From Gautieria morchelliformis (taxonomy: Eukaryota > Basidiomycota > Agaricomycetes > Gomphales > Gomphaceae), in NCBI GenBank assembly GCA_015179125.1, contig WHVA01000035.1, positions 1-64,000 of the forward strand: 64,000 nucleotides of DNA, written 5' to 3'. The notes beneath the pieces were generated by a model. The model was not told where the DNA came from. It saw only the letters and a program-made list of their open reading frames with translations, and searched no databases. Shown here in pieces: positions 54,889 through 64,000 of this stretch. Every line of letters begins with the position of its first letter. The stretch's first letter is position 1. Position numbers and translations under genes: made by a program.

Positions 54889-55404
54889 ACACGGTGACTC
54901 AACGGAGAGCTGAATTTATTACTTACAAGTCCTTATAAGAAAGTGGACACCAGGAACCAGTGACCTTTATGTAAGCAAGCAGGCCAGTAGCAGCTGCCTT
55001 CCGACATCCTCAATTCCACCCACGTATATTAAGTTCTGACTTATTTGAGTCCTAAGAGTTTCTCTCAGTATGTCTAGTTTGAATTTGTAGGAAAGGGTTT
55101 AGCTAAATTGTCAATAGACTAACAAGGACGGGCTCAGTGAACAGTAGCTTCACTGATATGTATAGCTACCTAACAAGGACGGGCTATACATTACGACGAT
55201 GAGCGACATGTGTATAACTATGAGAACCAATACATACCTCAGTGAACAGTAGCTTCACTGAGGTACAACTGATCATGCGTCTGAACTATATACTAGCTTT
55301 GGTCATGCAGGACCAAAGCTATGAGTATCCTCCCTACATTGATGCCGGGCACGGCCCTGCTGTGTTCCACACTTACCAACGGTGTTGTATCCCAATACTC
55401 CCCC
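54889..55404 (-). repeat. Copia-2 3' LTR, interrupted at its outer end by LTR-A
   Basis: The LTR starts (element sense) at about 55404 with TATTGGGATACAACACC right after the purine tract AAGGGGGAG. Inside are two copies of a 24-bp hairpin-forming segment (CAGTGAACAGTAGCTTCACTG at about 55136 and 55241), a duplicated AACAAGGACGGGCT, and a 10-bp stem AGCTTTGGTC/GACCAAAGCT (about 55293-55318). The end of the LTR lies left of LTR-A and could not be placed. Confidence 0.72.
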
Positions 55405-57098
55405 TTAAGCCGAATGCAGCCCAACGAGCGCGTTCAGATGCAGGACTTTGTGCTGCGGAAGGGCCTTGGTGAACATGTCCGCGGCCATGTCTGCTGTCGG
55501 GACGTAGTCGACCTGGATTAGCCCCTCCTGAACGGCATGGCATATGAAATGATAACGGATATCGATGTGCTTCGTTCGCGGATGATATTCGTCATTCTTT
55601 GTGATAGAGATGGCGGAGATATTGTGGAGGTGGATGGTGAGTGGCTTTTCAAGCGGGCGCGCGATGTTGGCTAGGAACATACGCAACCATAGCACTTCCT
55701 TCGTGGCGTGCATGGCTGCAATATACTCGGCCTCTCTTGTGGAGAGCACGATGATCGCTTGCTTCTTCGAGCTCCAGGAGATCACGCCGCCGTCTATCGT
55801 GAAGACATATCCTGAGGTCAAGTGCCGATGCTCTTGTGACGCCCAGTCCACATCTGGGAATCCTTCGAGACCTCTGTGAGTGCCACCAATGACGAGGCAC
55901 TCTGACTTGGTTCTTTTTAGATATCGGAACACCCTCTTCACGGCTTCCCAGTGCGGCCTACTGGGATTCTGCATGAACTGCACCAGGAAGGAGACGGCAA
56001 AGGAAATGTCTGGGCATGTGCCCAGCACAGCGTACATGAGTGAGCCAATGGCCTCGCGATAAGGTACATTGCGCATGTTGTCGAACTGACGCGGGGTCGT
56101 GGGGCATTGTGATAGACTCAATTTGTGGTGGGGATCGAGCGGCGTGCTCAGCGAGTTGGCGTCCTGCAAGTTAAAACGCTCAAGTATCTTCTCGATGTAT
56201 GCATGTTGTGAGAATGATATTGTGCGCTGTTTGTGGTCTCGTGCCACTTCTATCCAAGTAACCAGTGCAGGTCACCAAGATCCTTGATCTTGAACACGGT
56301 TCCCAGCTCGTCTTTGAAATTCCGGATCACCTCCTTCGAATTTCTGGCCATTGTGAGGTCGTCTACGTCAACGGCAACGATGAGCGCCTCCTGGCATGTT
56401 CCACCTCCAGCGAGTGAAACCGAATCTGAGTAGTATGCTGCAGAATAATTCGTACCATCCCCTTCCCAACTGCTTCAAGCTGTAGATAGAGCGGTTGAGG
56501 CGGCATACGTGGTGTTCCTTCCCAGGGACCTCATATCCCTTTGCCTGACGCATGTAGATGGTTTCCATGAGGCGAGCGTTGAGATATACGCCGTCTATGT
56601 CCGTTTGCTCTAGCTCCCAGTCGTTTCTGGCAACGATGGACGATGGCGGCAATGACGCGGATTGCAGATAGCTTAGCGGTGGGTGAGAACGTTTTGTTGT
56701 AATCGATGCCTTCCGCTTGCGAGAACCCTTGCGCGACGAGCCTTGTCTTGCGATTCACGATTTCGCCGCTGGCGTCGTGCTTGTACTGGAAGACCAACTT
56801 GCTTCCTACAATGTTTGCGCCAGGTGGGGGCTCCACTAGATCCCACATTTTCACTCTTTTGTGCTGGTCCAGCTCCTGTTTTATAGACGTGTCCCAGAGC
56901 GGCCAATCCTCGCGGGAGCGCACGTCGTCCAGACTGGTGGGGTCGGTTCCCACATGCACAGCCACGGACATTGAAAGTTTGAGAGGGTGACACATCACCC
57001 CCTCAGCTTCCACGTCCTCTCCCAGTTCCTCCAGGACCGCTAGGGCCAGGTTCCCTGTGGGGATGGGCAGTCCCTTGGGGTACACAGGGGTGTTCGCA

Positions 57099-57296
57099 TG
57101 TAAAGGAGTAAACTTAGGGCCTTGTGGGTATCACAAGAGCAGCAGAGATTGACCAAGCTGTGGGATTCTGATACTACGTAGTGACGGTTACAAGGTAAGT
57201 TTAAGCTGGGGAACCGCCGGCGGTTCCCACGCACTACTGTACAGTGGGGTCTTGTGGACCCCCCCCCCCCCCCCCCTCTGAATCCACTTCTTTACA
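57099..57296 (-). mobile_element. NA-1 solo LTR
   Basis: This 198-bp LTR, TGTAAAGGAG to CTTCTTTACA, closely matches the LTRs of NA-1 at 13064-15901 and has a perfect duplication TCGCA (57094-57098 and 57297-57301). It contains a run of about 18 C near 57259-57276, longer than in the NA-1 LTRs. Confidence 0.92.
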
Positions 57297-58355
57297 TCGC
57301 ACGACCGGTGCTGCTGCCTGCACCATTGGCAATGTCCCTTATGTACGTGGATGATTTCCGCGTCTGGTGTCCCCTGCCCAGTGGCTGGTCTTCTGGGGGA
57401 TCTGGCACCTCAAGACCCTCGAGTGGATCGACGTGCAGAGTAGCTGGGGGCGGTGCGGGTGGCTGGTCGTGTCGAGCAGCGCTTTGACTGCCCTGGGTGG
57501 TTGACTCCCCCTCAGTCTGTGTCGCTCGGGATGACCAGGACAGAGTTGTCGAAGGTAACGTTAGGTTCGATGCTCACGTGACGCTTCCCAGGCCAATAGA
57601 TCCTATGGCCTTTGCTTTCGTCGCTATATCTGACCCATCTGCCCTGGTCCGCTTTGGGCTCTAGTTTGCCGCGGTCTTCTCTGAGAGTGTAGACCCTCGC
57701 GCCCCACTCAGGGAAGTCTGTTAGATCGGGCTTTTCACGGTGCATAACCTCATATGGTGTTTTTCCGTCCAGCATGCGGGTGGACGTTCGATTCTTCAAC
57801 CATACGGCATGTTGTACCGATTCCGTCCAGAGGAATTTTGGTAAGTTTGCTGCTAGATGCATCGCTCGTGCGTGTTCCAGCAGCGTGCGGTTCAACCTCT
57901 CTGACACGCCGTTTTCCTCAGGTGTGTCGTACACGGTTAAACTCCGGACTGTCCCTTTTGATTTGAGGTGAGCGGTGAATTCCTTGGACAAGTATTCTCC
58001 CCCTCGATCTGTTTGCAGGTGCTTTAACTTCATGCCATGCTGGGTCTCCACCCACGCCTCATAGTGCTTGTAGCAGTCAAAGGCGTTGCTTTTCTTTGCC
58101 ATGGGCACTATGTAAGTCCATCTGCTGTGATCATCGGTAAAGCTGACGAAATAATCTTTCCCATCGTAGCTTTGGGGGTTCATGGGCCCCCATTCGTCTG
58201 AGTGTACTTTCTCGCCGAAGCTTGTGGCTCGCGGTCCTTCCCGCTTCTGCGGGACGGGCTTGGGAGTTGGCTTTGCTTGTGCACACGCTGTGCAGAATCT
58301 GGGCTGGCTCAACACGTCGATGTTGAGGCCGGTCACCATGCCGTCCTGCATGAGT

Positions 58356-58852
58356 TGTAGAGGACAGGAATTATAGGCAGTAGGTATGGACTTGTTGCTC
58401 AAAAGAATAGACTAGAAATTAATTCACTCTCTCAGTGAATTTAGTTGTCACTATAAATATATTATACACTACCTAGAAATTAATTCACTACAGAGGATTT
58501 CTAGGTCAATAAATCGAAAGAATGCTAGACTAATTTACTTGCCTCTCTCAGTGAATTTAGTTGTCACTGAGAGAGGGGGAAACTGTTTCACTGCGCATGT
58601 ACTACTACCCGGCCCTTTAGCGCCAAAGAGCTCGCGCGTCGAAGTCATTTCAGACTCCGCTGGTGCAGCCGCTTGTGAAAGTAGGAATAACAAAATGAAA
58701 TAGAGAGACAGGGAGTGAGTGGAAAATTTCGAAAATAACCAGAGAAATGGATGCATGATACAAGAATAACATGAGAAGAAATTGAGAAAGCACACAACAA
58801 ATTGGATATATTATGCTTGATTTTTGGTGCAGGAGCATCAATGCACCCAACA
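58356..58852 (-). repeat. Copia-1 3' LTR
   Basis: This LTR is identical by eye to the partner at 63116-63612. It contains a 13-bp perfect stem at 58542-58576 (CCTCTCTCAGTGA/TCACTGAGAGAGG) and a second direct copy of the left arm at about 58427-58452. Confidence 0.95.
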
Positions 58853-58863
58853 CGCCCCCTCAA
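58853..58863 (-). promoter_or_regulatory. Copia-1 polypurine tract
   Basis: In element sense TTGAGGGGGCG lies directly against the 3' LTR. It is the place where plus-strand DNA synthesis starts in LTR elements. Confidence 0.75.
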
Positions 58864-58865
58864 GC

Positions 58866-61800
58866 TTAATATATTCCGATTTGCTCGTTGAGGATCTTCA
58901 CTCTAGGACTAGGAAGTCCTTTGGTGAGGATATCTGCCAACATTTGTTCGGTTGGCAAATAAACAAGCTTGGCTTGTTGATTTTTGATTATATCTCGAAG
59001 GAAATATAATCTGATGTCGAAATGTTTGGTTCTCGTGTGTTGTTGAGTGCCATACGTGATGGCAATGGCTGATTGATTGTCTGAATAAATTTTGATGGGT
59101 CTGTTCAGTGGTTGGAATATTTCAGAAATAAAATGGCGCATCCAGAGAGCCTCTTTGCCCGCATGGGTCAGGGCGACGAATTCGGCTTCAGTTGATGAGA
59201 GGGCTACTATCGACTGTTTCTGGCAACTCCATGAAACAGTGCCTCCATCAATCTGAAATAAGTATGCCGAATACGAACGCCTATGACTCTGTGAACCCCA
59301 ATCTGCATCTGAGTACCCCATCAAGCCGTCTTGATTTCTTCCAAGTGTGAGCTTGTAATGCTTCGTGCCTTTCAAATATTTGAAGACACGTTTGACTGCA
59401 TTCCAATGTGTGCCACCTGGATTTTCGAGGAATTGCGAAAGCAATGACACCGCAAATGCAATGTCAGGTCGAGTGGCTACAGCTGCCCACATCAATGATC
59501 CTATAGCTTGCCTGTACGGAAACTTCGACATGGCTTTCTTGCCTCTTTCTGTAGAAGGACACTGGTCTTTTGATAATTTAACAGCTGGGTCAAGGGGCGT
59601 AGCATAAGTCTTTGCATCTTCGAGATTGAATTTTTTGATGATCTTCTCGATGTATGCAGGTTGTGAAATTGCAATAGTTTTCTTCTGCCAGTCTCTTTCG
59701 ATTTTGAGATTCAATAGCCAATGAATCTCGCCTAGATCTTTCATACTGAAGACCTGAGCAAGATCTCGTTTGACTTCATCCAGGACTGACTGATTCTCAG
59801 CTGTGATGGTGAGATCATCCACAGCTGTTGCAATGATCACATGCCCCTTTCCGCCACGTCTATAAAATACAGCCCCATCTGTGGCTGACGTAGTGAATCC
59901 TAATTTGTGGAATTCACCACTTAGACGTTTATACCATTCCCTTCCAGATTGTTTGAGGCCATAGAGTGCTTTCTTCAAAAGTAGCACTTCGTCTTTGTCT
60001 CTAGATTCATATCCATACGGCTGCTTCATGTAAATGGGTTCAGGTAGTGTAGCATTGAGGTATGCATAGTCCACGTCCATTTGATGGATAGGCCAGTCAT
60101 TCCTAGCAGCAATGGCGCATATGATCCGTAGGGAGGATAACCGAGCAACAGGTGAGTATGTCTCATCATAGTCGACTCCAAATTTCTGTGTGAAGCCTTG
60201 GGCGACCATTCTCGATTTAGGCATTATTGGTTTCCCTTCTGGGTTACGCTTCCAAAGGTAGACCCATTTATTACCGACAATATTGGCTCCAGGAGGTGGT
60301 TTGGCTCGTTCCCACACTCCCTTGTCGATTAGGGCCTCATACTCTTTGTCCATTGATTTCTTCCATATAGGATTATTCAGAGCTTCGTCTGCATTGCTAG
60401 GTTCAATTTGACTCAAATCCGGCGCCTTGTTATTGTTTTGACCGTCGGTTAGAAACGCACTGATGGCACACTCATAGCTACTGATGCCATCAATCTCGGA
60501 GGATAATTCTTGGTCGAATAAAACTTCTTTATGGTCCTCAACGTCCTCGTAAGCTAGCGTAGTCATATGTGCGCCAGCTTGTCTCTGAGTTTGAGATCTT
60601 GTTACGGGACCTGATGGGGCTGGTTGCACTTGTTGTTGACGGATCCTTTCGCTTCTCCTCATCGGTTCAGCTTCTCTAGGTCTGTCATCAACTCCCTGAA
60701 TAGGTTGCAGCTTTTCAAGATATTCCTCTGGTGCATTTTCATCAATTTCTTCGATCTTTGCCTCTTCGCTGACTAAGCGACCGGGCACAGGCACTGATGC
60801 CGGAATGGCCTTCTTCTCCTCTCTAGACGTAGGTAGCTTGGATTCCTCAATAGAAATGATTGGGACCTTTCCCTTCTTCATCTCTGAATCAAACACAACA
60901 TTCCGCTCGACAGAAACTTTGTGCGAGTCAGGCCAATAAATATAATGACCATGGCTCTGCGCAGAAATTCCTATCCACCGAGCTCTCTTGGCACGAGCTT
61001 CCAATTTATCTCCCTGAGTGACCTTAACATAGACTTCAGTTCCCCACGCGTGAATGTCTTTGAGATTCGGTTTCTCATGGTGGATCATCTCGTAGGGCGT
61101 TTTATCCGGTAGGGCTCTTGTATGCATCCTATTCCTAAGATAATTGGCATGCTGTATTGCATAGCCCCATAAGATCTTAGGAAGGCCTGATTCTAACAGC
61201 ATGGCACGAGTTCTCTCAGTGAGAGTTCGGTTCAGACGTTCGGCAACACCATTAGACTCTGGTGTGTCGTGTACCGTCAACTGATGCTTCGTGCCTTGTT
61301 TGGCTAGATGCTGTTCGAATTCAGAGCTCGTATACTCGCCCCCTCGATCAGAAACAAGTGCCTTGATGTGCACATTTCTCTGTCGAAGCATTAAAGCCTC
61401 ATAGAGCTTGTACTTTGAGAATGCTTCTGATTTGTTCGCCATGAGATAGATCACCGATTCTCTTGAGTAATCATCGATAAAGGAGACATAATATGACTTC
61501 TTATCGATTGTGAGGTGCCTTGCAGGTCCCCAGACATCAGAATAAATTCTGTCACCGAATTTTGACGTTCGGTCTCTGGGTTCTCGAGGAAGAGGTTTGC
61601 GTGCAATCTTGGCCTGAATACACGCATCACAGACAATTCTATCGCCTGTGGAGCTCAGTTCAATGCCCAATATCATGCAATGATTTAATAGATGTTGTAG
61701 GGACTTCTGTGAGATGTGCCCCATTTTTTGATGAATTTCCATGGCAGACAAACACATATGGACTTGAGCACTTGGTGACTGGAGGTCTAGTCGATATAAA

Positions 61801-63110
61801 CCATTGACCTTCGGTGCTTGCATCAATACCTTTCCAGTAGCGTTAGATATTGTGCATTTCTGGCCACCGAGTCGAATGTCGTAGCCAGCATCATCGCACC
61901 GACCGATCGAGATGAGGGTAGCAGCAATTTTTGGAGCATAATATGTATCTTGCAACGTGACTTCTACTGTTTTATCTCCAACCTTGTTGGATAATACAAG
62001 CAGTCCTGAACCGAAGGCATCAAAAGTGCCTTTGTTGGCTGCTCGGATAGTCCTCGGCTGTGAGAATTGACAGTAGTTCCTCAATAAATTTTTGTGAGGA
62101 GTCATATGCGATGTCGTTCCGGTGTCGAGTATAACTATAACTCCTGAGGATGTGCTCAAATTGAAATTAGAGCACTCCTCAAAATTGGTGAAGGCAAGAT
62201 GCCCATCACCACTTTCCTCAGAAGAGGACTCTTCTTCGGCAACATTCGCTTTTGCTTTACCCTTCTTCTTCTTCTTGGCTTTGGCTTTTTTCTTCTGACG
62301 TGGTCCTTGACCTTCTTTACCACCTCCTTTAGCCCAGCAATTTTCGATAGAATGTCCAGGCTTTTTGCAGTTTGTGCATACATGCGCCTTCTGCCCCTTC
62401 TGGTCCTTCTTAGTAGATGAACCAATAAACACCTGCTCTTCTTGCGGGAGTGTTTTCTTCCTGTCATACTGAGCCTTTAGTACCCTAATAATATTATCAG
62501 GGACCAATGGCATCCCGCATTCTTCAAGCGAAGTGGTAAGGGCGTTCATGACTGCCTCATAGGATGGTGGAAGTGATGCAAGGATGATGTCCATGAATTC
62601 TTCTTCGGAAACTCTGGCTCCCATCTCATTAAGACGAGCATATAGGTCTTGGGCCTTGTCCAAATGATCTCTCAAGTCTCCATCCTCAGGACATCTCATA
62701 CTACGGAGTTGTCGCTGCAGGCTGGTGAGGACCATCTTGGGCTTTTTGGTCATCTCATTGACCAATGCATCCCAAGTCTCTTTTGCTGTCTTCTGCTTCT
62801 GTAGCATCAGGGCTAATGACTCTGACACTGAGACGATGATTTGGGTCTTGGCTTGTCCTTCTCTAGCAAGGTATCTCTCCAGCTTCTCCTCAGCCTTATC
62901 CATCTGAGTTTCCTCAGCTTCTGTAAGAATATGGCCTGGGGGCATAACTGGAGGATCAGGAGGTCGAGTGACTCTCCCTTCTACATGCTTGAGTAGATTT
63001 TTGGACTCAAAATAGCTGATGAGAGTGGCTCGCCACAATGGCCAATTACTACCATCAGTAGCAAGCTTCTCAACACCCAATAGCTTCTCAGAAGTGTCTC
63101 CGGGGCCCAT
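58866..63110 (-). CDS. Copia-1 Gag-Pol polyprotein, 1,414 residues
   Basis: This single-frame polyprotein is of Ty1/Copia order. Residues about 15-230: gag with the LVNEMTKKPKMVLTSLQRQL region. About 245-258: CCHC knuckle (CTNCKKPGHSIENC), followed by a Lys-rich tract. About 328: retropepsin (ILDTGTTSHMTPH). About 465-510: HHCC pre-integrase region (HQKMGHIS). About 520-690: integrase core with YSDVWGP, SDRGGEYTS and ESNGVAERLNR. About 900-1150: RT with VARLSSLRIICAIAA and TAVDDL at the active site. About 1270-1400: RNase H with YSDADWGS and STEAEFVAL. Gag and Pol share one frame, so the family must set the Gag:Pol ratio by processing or splicing; no shift signal is seen. Start choice: the ATG lies inside the primer-binding site and no other ATG precedes it after the LTR. 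Confidence 0.93.
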   Translation of the reverse strand: MGPGDTSEKLLGVEKLATDGSNWPLWRATLISYFESKNLLKHVEGRVTRPPDPPVMPPGHILTEAEETQMDKAEEKLERYLAREGQAKTQIIVSVSESLALMLQKQKTAKETWDALVNEMTKKPKMVLTSLQRQLRSMRCPEDGDLRDHLDKAQDLYARLNEMGARVSEEEFMDIILASLPPSYEAVMNALTTSLEECGMPLVPDNIIRVLKAQYDRKKTLPQEEQVFIGSSTKKDQKGQKAHVCTNCKKPGHSIENCWAKGGGKEGQGPRQKKKAKAKKKKKGKAKANVAEEESSSEESGDGHLAFTNFEECSNFNLSTSSGVIVILDTGTTSHMTPHKNLLRNYCQFSQPRTIRAANKGTFDAFGSGLLVLSNKVGDKTVEVTLQDTYYAPKIAATLISIGRCDDAGYDIRLGGQKCTISNATGKVLMQAPKVNGLYRLDLQSPSAQVHMCLSAMEIHQKMGHISQKSLQHLLNHCMILGIELSSTGDRIVCDACIQAKIARKPLPREPRDRTSKFGDRIYSDVWGPARHLTIDKKSYYVSFIDDYSRESVIYLMANKSEAFSKYKLYEALMLRQRNVHIKALVSDRGGEYTSSEFEQHLAKQGTKHQLTVHDTPESNGVAERLNRTLTERTRAMLLESGLPKILWGYAIQHANYLRNRMHTRALPDKTPYEMIHHEKPNLKDIHAWGTEVYVKVTQGDKLEARAKRARWIGISAQSHGHYIYWPDSHKVSVERNVVFDSEMKKGKVPIISIEESKLPTSREEKKAIPASVPVPGRLVSEEAKIEEIDENAPEEYLEKLQPIQGVDDRPREAEPMRRSERIRQQQVQPAPSGPVTRSQTQRQAGAHMTTLAYEDVEDHKEVLFDQELSSEIDGISSYECAISAFLTDGQNNNKAPDLSQIEPSNADEALNNPIWKKSMDKEYEALIDKGVWERAKPPPGANIVGNKWVYLWKRNPEGKPIMPKSRMVAQGFTQKFGVDYDETYSPVARLSSLRIICAIAARNDWPIHQMDVDYAYLNATLPEPIYMKQPYGYESRDKDEVLLLKKALYGLKQSGREWYKRLSGEFHKLGFTTSATDGAVFYRRGGKGHVIIATAVDDLTITAENQSVLDEVKRDLAQVFSMKDLGEIHWLLNLKIERDWQKKTIAISQPAYIEKIIKKFNLEDAKTYATPLDPAVKLSKDQCPSTERGKKAMSKFPYRQAIGSLMWAAVATRPDIAFAVSLLSQFLENPGGTHWNAVKRVFKYLKGTKHYKLTLGRNQDGLMGYSDADWGSQSHRRSYSAYLFQIDGGTVSWSCQKQSIVALSSTEAEFVALTHAGKEALWMRHFISEIFQPLNRPIKIYSDNQSAIAITYGTQQHTRTKHFDIRLYFLRDIIKNQQAKLVYLPTEQMLADILTKGLPSPRVKILNEQIGIY

Positions 63111-63115
63111 AACCC
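63098..63115 (-). promoter_or_regulatory. Copia-1 primer-binding site, containing the Gag-Pol start codon
   Basis: Directly after the 5' LTR the element-sense strand reads GGGTTATGGGCCCCGG. This is the complement of the anticodon stem-loop of initiator tRNA-Met (CAU anticodon) and resembles the site used by Drosophila copia, which is primed by a 5' half of that tRNA. The ATG at 63110-63108 pairs with the anticodon itself. That this tRNA half is the primer here is inference from the match. Confidence 0.7.
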
Positions 63116-63612
63116 TGTAGAGGACAGGAATTATAGGCAGTAGGTATGGACTTGTTGCTCAAAAGAATAGACTAGAAATTAATTCACTCTCTCAGTGAAT
63201 TTAGTTGTCACTATAAATATATTATACACTACCTAGAAATTAATTCACTACAGAGGATTTCTAGGTCAATAAATCGAAAGAATGCTAGACTAATTTACTT
63301 GCCTCTCTCAGTGAATTTAGTTGTCACTGAGAGAGGGGGAAACTGTTTCACTGCGCATGTACTACTACCCGGCCCTTTAGCGCCAAAGAGCTCGCGCGTC
63401 GAAGTCATTTCAGACTCCGCTGGTGCAGCCGCTTGTGAAAGTAGGAATAACAAAATGAAATAGAGAGACAGGGAGTGAGTGGAAAATTTCGAAAATAACC
63501 AGAGAAATGGATGCATGATACAAGAATAACATGAGAAGAAATTGAGAAAGCACACAACAAATTGGATATATTATGCTTGATTTTTGGTGCAGGAGCATCA
63601 ATGCACCCAACA
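63116..63612 (-). repeat. Copia-1 5' LTR
   Basis: This 497-bp LTR is identical by eye to 58356-58852, flanked by TGAGT on the right and by the primer-binding site on the left. Confidence 0.95.
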
Positions 63613-64000
63613 TGAGTTTCCGGGCGGCCTGTGGGGAGATGTGCCCCATGCGGCGGTGTAGCTTGTCCACCGTAAGTGACTTATGCGCGATGTTCGCAAC
63701 TGCTGCTGTAGCCTTATGCTCTACTTTGTAGAGCCCGTTCGAGAGCGGGACCTGCCCAAGCAGCGTCCCCTTTGCGTCTCGTATTAAACATTTACGGTCC
63801 TTCAAGAGGACCGATTAACCGGCTGCATCACAGCGCGTCATGGAGATTAGGGCGAACGTGAGGTCAGGGGAGTATAACACGTCTCTCAAGGTGATGTGCG
63901 TTGTTGTCTTGCCGTTGGGGATGCCAACCCTCATATTTCCTATTCCTGTAGCTTGGAAGACCGTCTTATCCGCAGTGTGATTTCTTTGAAGGTAATGAAG

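Larger units (their letters stand above)
58356..63612 (-). mobile_element. Copia-1 element, looks whole and young
   Basis: This complete Ty1/Copia element is 5,257 bp long with two 497-bp LTRs (58356-58852 and 63116-63612) in which I see no difference, and a perfect duplication TGAGT at 58351-58355 and 63613-63617. It sits in the pre-integrase part of Copia-2. One uninterrupted reading frame fills almost all of the internal region: only about five bases separate the 5' LTR from its ATG and about thirteen separate its stop from the 3' LTR. Identical LTRs point to a recent insertion. No break was seen. Confidence 0.95.
55405..64000 (-). mobile_element. Copia-2 element, runs off the window, broken, with two insertions
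   Basis: This is a second Ty1/Copia lineage. In element sense from the right edge: the end of gag/protease and the pre-integrase zinc region (64000-63613), the integrase (58355-57512; HSDEWGPMNPQSYDGKDYF and TDRGGEYLSKEF), a linker, RT (about 57085-56370; PPPGANIVGSKLVFQYK) and RNase H (56247-55405; ADMFTKALPQHK near the end). NA-1's solo LTR (57099-57296) and the whole Copia-1 (58356-63612) are inserted. The copy has a few breaks besides these. Confidence 0.88.

Overview
The window looks like repeat-rich nuclear DNA of a filamentous basidiomycete, probably an Agaricomycete. This is inferred from short spliced introns (40-75 bp), from host genes with fungal relatives (a membrane-anchored ubiquitin protease, a YIP4/YIPF6-like gene, a DUF6533-type membrane protein, a phosphoesterase) and from the transposon mix. 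No rRNA, tRNA or CRISPR array was seen. About four fifths of the window is transposable-element DNA, much of it nested.

Families used below. Copia-1: 497-bp LTRs; one whole-looking copy at 58356-63612, a 5' part at 4350-7138, a solo LTR at 1009-1506. Copia-2: host element of the whole Copia-1 copy, 54889-64000. Copia-3: 32143-35340. Gypsy-1: a chromovirus with about 213-bp LTRs, gag, protease, RT, integrase, chromodomain and an extra third ORF between pol and the 3' LTR. Its copies are 8085-16735(+), 18920-28787(-, both LTRs), 29598-32142(+), 42748-46111(+), 48692-49757(+) and 49758-53068(-). NA-1: a non-autonomous relative of Gypsy-1 (13064-15901, solo LTR 57099-57296). LTR-A (about 1.03 kb), LTR-B (about 0.7 kb) and LTR-C (0.4 kb) are known here only as solo LTRs.

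Layout. 1-1575: a Tc1/mariner transposase pseudogene (-) split by a Copia-1 solo LTR. 1576-4349: mostly unassigned DNA with one spliced unknown gene (3622-4208, -). 4350-7138: Copia-1 5' part. 8085-16735: Gypsy-1 carrying LTR-A (itself carrying an LTR-B and a fold-back element) and NA-1. 16736-18900: Tad-like LINE remnant carrying an LTR-B. 18901-29597: an LTR-A remnant carrying the full-length Gypsy-1 copy, which carries a hAT-type MITE in one LTR and an unclassified 1.06-kb insertion in its third ORF. 29598-35340: Gypsy-1 3' part next to Copia-3. 35345-37468: the one substantial host gene, a C19 ubiquitin protease. 37469-42747: host-like DNA with tandem and inverted repeats and a phosphoesterase pseudogene. 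42748-53068: three Gypsy-1 pieces around an island of decayed host genes. 53069-64000: LTR-A in a Copia-2 LTR, then Copia-2 carrying an NA-1 solo LTR and the whole Copia-1.

Target-site duplications could be read directly for most insertions, so the order of the nested layers is well supported. The most unusual objects are the Gypsy-1 third ORF, the NA-1 element with a run of about fourteen different hairpins, the Copia-1 start codon lying inside the primer-binding site, and the 1.06-kb insertion with a 6-bp duplication.
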